Assembly (NCBI GenBank): GCA_030152105.1
Contig: JASLIH010000038.1
Coordinates: 1 to 10,390 of the forward strand
DNA length: 10,390 bases
Reading direction: 5' to 3'
DNA from: Actinomycetes bacterium
GTDB taxonomy: Bacteria; Actinomycetota; CALGFH01
The position numbers and the translations under genes are program-made. Of this stretch, positions 6,263 through 10,390 are shown piece by piece (the first letter of the stretch is position 1; every line of letters begins with the position of its first letter). The notes beneath the pieces are model-generated. The model was not told the DNA's origin and ran no database searches. It saw only the letters and a list, made by a program, of their open reading frames with translations.

Positions 6263-6931
6263 ATGGGCGCCGCGCTGGTGCGGCCGTCGGGCTCGGGACC
6301 CTGGCCCGGGGTGGTCATGATCCACGAGGCCTTCGGGCTCGACGAGGTGATGCGCCGGCAGGCCGAGCGACTTGCCGCGGCCGGCTACCTGGCGCTCGCC
6401 GTCGACCTGTACAGCGACGGCGGCACGCTGCGTTGTCTGGCGTCGACCATGCGGGCCATGCGCAAGGGCGAGGGGCGGCCGTTCGCCGACATTCAGGCCG
6501 CCCGCAGCTGGCTGGCCGCCTCCTCCGACTGCACCGGCAAGGTCGGGGTGATCGGGTTCTGCATGGGCGGCGGCTTCGCGCTCCTGACCGCCGGCTCCGG
6601 CTTCGAGGTGGCCGCCGTCAACTACGGGCAGCTGCCCCGTGATCTGGACAGCGTGCTGGCCGGCGCCTGCCCGGTCGTGGCCAGCTACGGCGGTCGCGAC
6701 CGGAGCTTGCCCCGTGCCGCGGCCAAGTTGGAGCAGGCGCTGACCAATGCCGGCGTCGTCCATGACGTCAAGGAGTACCCAACCGCCGGGCACGCCTTCC
6801 TCAACGACGCCGAGAACGGGCCGCGCGTGCTGCGTCCACTGTTCCGGGTGGCCGGCGTCGGTCCGGAGCCAACGGCCGCGGCCGACGCCTGGCAACGCAT
6901 CGAGCGCTTCTTCGCCATGCACCTGCACTAG
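6263..6931 (+). CDS. dienelactone hydrolase family protein (alpha/beta hydrolase)
   Basis: The 222-residue product has the dienelactone hydrolase fold and triad: Cys100 in VIGFCMGG, Asp146 in YGGRD and His177 in PTAGHAF, with the conserved Glu22 in IHEAFGL. The nucleophile is Cys, as in true dienelactone hydrolases, rather than Ser. Such enzymes open the lactone ring in chloroaromatic degradation or hydrolyse other small esters; the real substrate is unknown. The protein begins at [15 protein letters not shown], so about 10 residues of the usual first strand are short or missing. The ATG lies immediately after the in-frame TAG of the preceding gene with no ribosome site, which implies stop-start coupling or a fused ancestor. 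Confidence 0.92.
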   Translation: MGAALVRPSGSGPWPGVVMIHEAFGLDEVMRRQAERLAAAGYLALAVDLYSDGGTLRCLASTMRAMRKGEGRPFADIQAARSWLAASSDCTGKVGVIGFCMGGGFALLTAGSGFEVAAVNYGQLPRDLDSVLAGACPVVASYGGRDRSLPRAAAKLEQALTNAGVVHDVKEYPTAGHAFLNDAENGPRVLRPLFRVAGVGPEPTAAADAWQRIERFFAMHLH

Positions 6932-6962
6932 CCGTTGCGGGACTGCGCACAGGCCGCGCTGG

Positions 6963-7211
6963 TCAGTCGCCGTCGGAGATGCGTTCGGCGCGGTCGCGGA
7001 GGGTGCGGAAGTCCTGGTTGCGGCGGTCCTCGGGGACCAGCTTGTCGGTGCTGGTGAAGCCCCAGCCCTGGTATTTGACGGCGACCCGGGACCAGCGGCG
7101 GCGGAGCTCGCCGCCGCAGGCCTCGCAGGGCCCTGGGGCGTCGCTGCCGAGGGGCTGGAGGTGCTCCTCGACCTCGCCACAGGCTCGGCAGGCATACTCG
7201 TAGACGGGCAT
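6963..7211 (-). CDS. FmdB family zinc ribbon protein
   Basis: This encodes 82 residues. The N-terminus MPVYEYACRACGEVEEH is the signature of the FmdB/CxxC putative regulatory family, with two knuckles Cys8-x2-Cys11 and Cys29-x2-Cys32 (PCEACGG). The remainder is a charged tail with WGFTSTDK, common in actinobacterial members. Members are small zinc-binding proteins of uncertain role, originally linked to formamide/acetamide operon regulation. GGGAG lies 8 bases before the ATG at 7211. It is convergent with the hydrolase gene (31 bases apart) and lies 93 bases downstream of crgA on the same strand. Confidence 0.9.
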   Translation of the reverse strand: MPVYEYACRACGEVEEHLQPLGSDAPGPCEACGGELRRRWSRVAVKYQGWGFTSTDKLVPEDRRNQDFRTLRDRAERISDGD

Positions 7212-7245
7212 CCGGTCGTCTCCCGTCAGGTTGTCCCCAGCCTTA

Positions 7246-7259
7246 TCCCCAGCTGGGGA
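7246..7259. promoter_or_regulatory. 14-bp perfect palindrome between crgA and the FmdB gene
   Basis: TCCCCAGCTGGGGA has no spacer, so it is more likely a protein site than an RNA terminator. A direct copy of its half-site, TCCCCAGC, lies at 7234-7241. It sits 35 bases before the FmdB gene start, in the region where that gene's promoter is expected. Confidence 0.35.
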
Positions 7260-7304
7260 AGAAATGACAGAGGTGTAGTTCGGCAGGTCAGCCCCTCGGC
7301 CTGC

Positions 7305-7544
7305 TCAGGTCCAGCGCGTCGCCAGCAGCAGCCCGACAATGAGGGGCAGGAACCCGATGGCAAGGTTGATGTTGCCCAGGTCGTCGATGAACGACGGCAG
7401 GAGCTGCATGTAGAAGAGCAGGATGTAGATGAGGCCGGCGAGCAGGCAGACGACGATGGTGGGACCAACCCAGGGCGGCGACGGCTTCGGCCTGGGGCGG
7501 GGCGGCGGCTGGTACCGGCGCCGCTTGGAGCGTGACTTTGGCAT
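7305..7544 (-). CDS. crgA: cell division protein CrgA
   Basis: The 79-residue protein begins [10 protein letters not shown] and contains two transmembrane helices (about 28-46 and 61-76) separated by [16 protein letters not shown], matching the CrgA pattern of a basic N-terminus, the LGN-N-AIGF segment between the helices and a final RW. CrgA is a small membrane protein at the actinobacterial septum that interacts with FtsZ and with divisome and peptidoglycan synthesis proteins. The ATG at 7544 has AGGA about 9 bases upstream. A longer frame to 7949 is only the antisense of the thioredoxin gene. Its start codon overlaps that of the divergent gene. Confidence 0.92.
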   Translation of the reverse strand: MPKSRSKRRRYQPPPRPRPKPSPPWVGPTIVVCLLAGLIYILLFYMQLLPSFIDDLGNINLAIGFLPLIVGLLLATRWT

Positions 7545-8154
7545 GCGGACGGTTCCTTTCCCGGGGCACCGCCCGGCCCGGCGGAGGAGGGCGGCGACGA
7601 CCAGTGATCGTACCCCGGCCGGTCGCCTCGCGGCGATGGTCGCCCTTGTGGCCAGCCTCGCCCTGGCCGGGTGCACCGGCGGTGGGCCGGAGGCGCCGAC
7701 CGCCACCGCGGCACCCCAGCCGCCGCTCGGTGCCCAGCCCCTGGTCGCGCGCACCCAGCCCCAGTTCCAGGCCGACCTGGACGGGCTGCGGGGCCGGGTC
7801 GTGGTGGTGAACTTCTGGGCGAGCTGGTGCGGACCCTGCCGCGAGGAGATGCCGGCCCTCGAGGAGACCAGCCAGGCGTATGCGAAGGCGGACAAGCCGG
7901 TCACCATCATCGGGGTCGACGCCTCCGACGTCCGCTCGGAGGCGGCCAAGTTCCTCGCCGAGGTCGGGGTGACCTACCCGACCGTGTACGACCAGGCCGG
8001 CCTGCGCGGCGGGGTGGCGGCGAGCTGGACGGTGACGGGGCTGCCCCAGACCTGGTTCGTGGCCAAGGACGGCAGCCGCGCCGGCCGCATCGGCGGCCGC
8101 CTCACCGCCGATGCCCTGCGCTCGAGGGTGGACGAGCTGCTCACTGGGTCCTGA
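7543..8154 (+). CDS. TlpA/ResA-like thioredoxin-fold lipoprotein
   Basis: This encodes 203 residues. An Arg-rich n-region (RPARRRR) and the hydrophobic core [13 protein letters not shown] end in a lipobox with Cys44, giving an outer-face membrane-anchored lipoprotein. After a Pro/Ala linker the thioredoxin domain has [12 protein letters not shown] with redox Cys96 and Cys99, the GVDASD strand, and cis-Pro168 in TGLPQTWFV. Such proteins reduce or exchange disulfides in extracytoplasmic proteins, for example in cytochrome c maturation; the client is unknown. The start at 7543 gives the positive n-region a signal needs; the only other in-frame ATG (7636) would give [13 protein letters not shown] with no positive charge. 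The start is therefore likely but unproven. Confidence 0.88.
   Translation: MRTVPFPGHRPARRRRAATTSDRTPAGRLAAMVALVASLALAGCTGGGPEAPTATAAPQPPLGAQPLVARTQPQFQADLDGLRGRVVVVNFWASWCGPCREEMPALEETSQAYAKADKPVTIIGVDASDVRSEAAKFLAEVGVTYPTVYDQAGLRGGVAASWTVTGLPQTWFVAKDGSRAGRIGGRLTADALRSRVDELLTGS
7607..7612 (-). promoter_or_regulatory. candidate -10 element (TACGAT) for crgA
   Basis: On the minus strand TACGAT fits the TANNAT pattern, about 63 bases before the crgA ATG. No good -35 is visible. If the thioredoxin gene starts at 7543, this promoter lies inside its coding region. Confidence 0.35.
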
Positions 8155-8158
8155 CCAT

Positions 8159-8180
8159 CCGGGTGGTGCAAGCCGCCCGG
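8159..8180 (+). terminator. hairpin after the thioredoxin lipoprotein gene
   Basis: CCGGGTGG (8159-8166) pairs with CCGCCCGG (8173-8180) with one U-G pair and a 6-base loop, 4 bases after the stop codon. There is no U-run, as is common in high-GC actinobacteria, so the assignment is tentative. Confidence 0.42.
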
Positions 8181-8249
8181 CGTGGACCTGTCGGAGTGGG
8201 CGGTGTAGGTCCGGCCGTGGTGGGCAGGCTGAGGGCCAGGCTGGCGGGG

Positions 8250-8273
8250 GGAATTGCTCGAACGAGGAGTTCC
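8250..8273. promoter_or_regulatory. imperfect 11+11 palindrome upstream of the sortase gene
   Basis: The arms GGAATTGCTCG (8250-8260) and CGAGGAGTTCC (8263-8273) match at 9 of 11 positions around an AA centre. A possible -10, TAGGAT (8288-8293), follows 14 bases later, about 42 bases before the sortase start. The placement suits an operator or activator site. There is no evidence for a specific regulator. Confidence 0.35.
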
Positions 8274-8334
8274 TGCCGGGAACCGCGTAGGATGACGGGA
8301 CGACCTCGACCTGGCCGCCGGCTGTTCGGAGGTG

Positions 8335-8988
8335 ATGGTGCGGAGGCTGCTTCGCGGAACGGGCTGGACGTTCATCGGGATGGGAAGCTTCGTCCTCTAC
8401 TTCCTCGTCTACCAGCTCGTCGGAACCAACGCCGTGACGAGTCGCGGCCAGAGCGACCTGCGCAACGAGTTGCAGCGCGAGTGGACGGCCACGGCGACCC
8501 CCCCAAAGGCCAATCCCAAGAAGGTCGTCCAGAGGCGGGTCGCGGCCGGAAAAGCGCTCGCCGTGATCGACATCCCCAAGATCAAGCTCGACAACAAGGT
8601 CATTGTCGAGGGTGTCGGCCGCGACGAGCTGCGAAAGGGGCCGGGCCACGTCCCGAGCACGGTCCTGCCCGGGCAGGCCGGAACGTTCGGGGTGTCGGGG
8701 CACCGCACCACGTACGGCGCGCCGTTCTACCGGCTCAACGAGCTGGAGAAAGGCGATACGATCACCGTCGTCACTCGTGAGGCGGTCTATACCTACACCG
8801 TCACTCGCACCGCAATCGTGCGGCCGACCGATACCCAGGTGCTCGACAACGTGATCGGGCCGGACGACAAGCCGAAGGCGACGATCACCTTGACCACCTG
8901 CCATCCTCGCTATTCGGCTCGTCAGCGGCTGATCGTGTTCGGCGACCTCAGCTTCACGTCGGTCAACACCGGCAAGGTGGCGGCGTAG
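8335..8988 (+). CDS. class E sortase
   Basis: The 217-residue protein has an N-terminal signal-anchor helix (about residues 10-30), a charged linker, and a sortase domain from about residue 74 (ALAVIDIPKIKLDNKVIVEG). Catalytic residues are His123 in SGHRTTYGAPF, Cys189 in LTTCHPRYSARQRL and Arg198, the arrangement of class E enzymes that anchor LAxTG/LPxTG-type substrates to the actinobacterial cell wall. Start choice is among GTG 8332, ATG 8335 and GTG 8338. GGAGG occupies 8328-8332, so 8338 has the best spacing; I give the ATG. A class E sortase beside crgA is a recurring actinobacterial arrangement. The only sorting-signal protein seen in the window is the LPFTG protein at 3005-3613. The next gene begins 2 bases after its stop. 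Confidence 0.92.
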   Translation: MVRRLLRGTGWTFIGMGSFVLYFLVYQLVGTNAVTSRGQSDLRNELQREWTATATPPKANPKKVVQRRVAAGKALAVIDIPKIKLDNKVIVEGVGRDELRKGPGHVPSTVLPGQAGTFGVSGHRTTYGAPFYRLNELEKGDTITVVTREAVYTYTVTRTAIVRPTDTQVLDNVIGPDDKPKATITLTTCHPRYSARQRLIVFGDLSFTSVNTGKVAA

Positions 8989-8990
8989 CG

Positions 8991-10390
8991 ATGAGCTGGC
9001 GGGGACAGGGCGGCAAGCGGGCCAAGGGGCGCCGCGGCGACCAGGACCCCGAGCTCGACAACACCGCCTGGCTGGCCGAGCTGGAGCGGGAGGCTGCCGC
9101 CCAGGCCGACGACGATGACGAGGACGACTGGGCAAGCACCCTCCGTGGTCGCCGTCCTCCGACCGCACCCTCCGTCAGCGCAGCCCCGCCATCGCAGCCC
9201 TCGGCTGAGCCCGGCTGGGCGCCGTCCTCCGACGACCGCCATGAGGGCGCGGAGCCGGGAGGCGCCGGGTCGGGCCTGGAGTCGGGTGCCTGGGCCGCCG
9301 ACCCAGGCCTGGGGGGCACGTCCTCGACGCCCGATCCTGACTTGTCCTGGCGGTCGCCGACCGCCGACGCGTTCGAAGAGCCGGGGGCCTCGACCGCGGC
9401 GGACCCCCATCTGGGGTGGGAGCGGTCCGGGGAGGCGTTCGGGGGCGCGCCACAGGACGCCGGGGCCGGCTGGGAAGGGTCGCAGCCCGGGCCCGACCTC
9501 GACGGCTACGGGCCGGGTGACCCTCAGGCCGGGGGCGGTCTGCACGAGCCGGGCGACCCGCGGGCCGGGTCAGACCTCTATGGGGAGGGGGACCCGCGCG
9601 GTGGGGGCGGGTCCACTGCTGACGAGGACCATGGGGGATGGCGGTCGGCGGGGGTGGAGACACCGACGGGGACTTGGGACCCGGCGGAGCCGGTGGGGCG
9701 GGAACCGGACTATCCGGCGTTGTTCGGGGAGCTGTACCGGCGCAGCGCGGCGCAGCAGGACCCGATCTGGGAGGCCGGCTTCGATCAACCGATGCCGGAG
9801 CAGGGGCAGACGGACCCGCCGGCGGCGGCATGGCCGTTCGAGGAGACCACCCAGAGCTGGGAGCCGAGCGACCGCTCCTTCATCTGGCCGTCTGACGAGC
9901 TGCCCTCGACCCAGGCCGAGTGGGACCAGCCGGGCTCCACGAACTGGCTGGACGACCCGGCACCGCCACCTGCGGCTGCGCCGGAGCCGGACCAGACGAC
10001 TGTCTGGCCGGAGGCGGGGCGGCAGGCGTGGGAGGAACCGCCGCCGCCACCGGCGGGGTCGATGGGGCCACCACCGGACGACTGGGCGGCGGCCATCCCG
10101 ACCGACGTGCCGGCGGCCCGGCGCGCGGCCGACCCGTCGGCCACCCGGGCGTGGCGACCCGACGAGGGCGCCGACGCCGAGCCAGGTGTGCCCCTCGGGC
10201 CGGCGCTCCGGGACCGGGCTCGCGGCCCCGGGACCCCGGCCCGAGGGGCACACCCGGCTCGGCGTCGGCGCCCTCGTCGGGTCGCCACGCCCGGGTGGCC
10301 GACGGGTCGGCCGCGCGCCGGGCCGCCGGCACGTCGGTCGGGATGGCCGCCGCCCAGTCGTCCGGTGGTGGCCCCATCGACCCCGCCGGT
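8991..10390 (+). CDS. long disordered acidic protein with periodic tryptophans, partial (runs off window)
   Basis: The frame stays open from the ATG at 8991 to the window end (over 460 codons). It has a basic start (MSWRGQGGKRAKGRR), then a charged helix (WLAELEREAAAQADDDDEDDW), then a long Gly/Pro/Asp/Glu-rich stretch with no predicted fold, no signal peptide and no membrane segment up to residue 404. Tryptophans recur at residues 3, 27, 47, 76, 101, 120, 143, 161, 217, 229, 260, 281, 290, 299, 311, 319, 339, 347, 365 and 388, mostly in acidic or Pro/Gly context. AAGGTGG lies about 10 bases before the ATG, and the gene is 2 bases after the sortase, so the two are probably co-transcribed. From about 10236 the sequence is the reverse complement of 10049-10203, and the translation turns Arg/Pro rich; that part should not be trusted. 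I do not recognise the family. It may be the cytoplasmic N-terminus of a larger membrane protein. Confidence 0.72.
   Translation, partial: MSWRGQGGKRAKGRRGDQDPELDNTAWLAELEREAAAQADDDDEDDWASTLRGRRPPTAPSVSAAPPSQPSAEPGWAPSSDDRHEGAEPGGAGSGLESGAWAADPGLGGTSSTPDPDLSWRSPTADAFEEPGASTAADPHLGWERSGEAFGGAPQDAGAGWEGSQPGPDLDGYGPGDPQAGGGLHEPGDPRAGSDLYGEGDPRGGGGSTADEDHGGWRSAGVETPTGTWDPAEPVGREPDYPALFGELYRRSAAQQDPIWEAGFDQPMPEQGQTDPPAAAWPFEETTQSWEPSDRSFIWPSDELPSTQAEWDQPGSTNWLDDPAPPPAAAPEPDQTTVWPEAGRQAWEEPPPPPAGSMGPPPDDWAAAIPTDVPAARRAADPSATRAWRPDEGADAEPGVPLGPALRDRARGPGTPARGAHPARRRRPRRVATPGWPTGRPRAGPPARRSGWPPPSRPVVAPSTPP
9513..9620 (+). repeat. three 36-bp (12-residue) degenerate tandem repeats in the acidic protein gene
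   Basis: Residues 175-210 read as PGDPQAGGGLHE, PGDPRAGSDLYG and EGDPRGGGGSTA, a 12-residue unit with conserved GDP(Q/R)xG. The repeats are diverged, so they are old enough to have mutated apart. Confidence 0.55.
10049..10390. repeat. 155-bp near-perfect inverted repeat reaching the window end
   Basis: Left arm 10049-10203 and right arm 10236-10390 are reverse complements at 154 of 155 positions, separated by a 32-base spacer (10204-10235). The only mismatch is A10184 against C10255. The repeat stops exactly at the last base of the window and may extend further. Both strands therefore encode the same ~45-residue peptide beginning MGPPPDDWAAAIP. No transposase, terminal duplication or other mobile-element sign is nearby. 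A fold-back artefact at a contig end is plausible. Confidence 0.9.

Noticed and set aside
5792..7195. A 467-codon minus-strand frame
   Set aside because: It overlaps the small membrane protein, the hydrolase and the FmdB gene; composition is shadow-like, with no motifs.
8257..8274. A LexA-like (SOS box) site before the sortase
   Set aside because: The left half TCGAAC fits the actinobacterial box, but the right half and spacing do not, so a LexA site is not supported.
7288..9168. A 626-codon minus-strand frame
   Set aside because: It is antisense to the thioredoxin and sortase genes, both with clear catalytic motifs.
10236..10390. A separate minus-strand gene starting at 10377
   Set aside because: It is the mirrored copy of the acidic protein created by the inverted repeat and has no independent start or ribosome-site support.
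1..10390. tRNA, rRNA, CRISPR, insertion sequences or phage genes
   Set aside because: No cloverleaf-like segments, regular spacer-repeat arrays, transposases, integrases or terminal repeats with target duplications were seen.

Overview
The window is very GC-rich, and its gene content points to an actinobacterium: a mycothiol-dependent maleylpyruvate isomerase-family protein, the actinobacterial division protein CrgA, a class E sortase, a DICT-type EAL protein and an actinobacterial cyclophilin. A cyclophilin gene close to crgA, with a class E sortase beside crgA, resembles the arrangement near the replication origin in many Actinomycetota (for example ppiA and crgA in Mycobacterium). I infer a chromosomal, largely housekeeping region from a poorly characterised lineage. 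No phage, insertion sequence, CRISPR array or RNA gene was seen.

Left part, minus strand (1-3613). Read in the direction of transcription, the order is: a secreted AMIN-like protein with an LPFTG sorting signal; a strong stem-loop terminator; an unusual soluble zinc-finger (anti-sigma type) protein fused to a universal-stress-like domain; an MDMPI/DinB-fold protein; a nitroreductase starting 2 bases after that gene; and an EAL-DICT protein that runs off the window. The EAL-DICT protein lacks the front half of its EAL domain and is probably a decayed gene.

Middle, plus strand (3614-6931). A cyclophilin gene has a perfect 9+9 palindrome at its putative transcription start. After a 299-base gap with short direct repeats come an acyl-CoA thiolase, a small membrane protein with a zinc-binding tail, and a dienelactone hydrolase-family enzyme. 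The last two share one reading frame, separated by a single TAG that is followed at once by ATG.

Right part (6932-10390). A FmdB-type zinc ribbon gene and crgA lie on the minus strand. A TlpA-like thioredoxin lipoprotein is divergent from crgA, and the two ATG codons overlap on one GCATGC. A class E sortase and, 2 bases later, a long disordered acidic protein with about 20 regularly spaced tryptophans follow on the plus strand. The window ends in a 155-bp inverted repeat (one mismatch, 32-bp spacer) that makes both strands encode the same peptide. It may be an assembly or amplification fold-back at a contig end, so the last part of the final gene should be treated with caution.

Functional links: sortase plus LPFTG protein, CrgA and the thioredoxin lipoprotein all concern the cell envelope or division. 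The thiolase, dienelactone hydrolase, nitroreductase and MDMPI genes look like general catabolic or detoxification enzymes.
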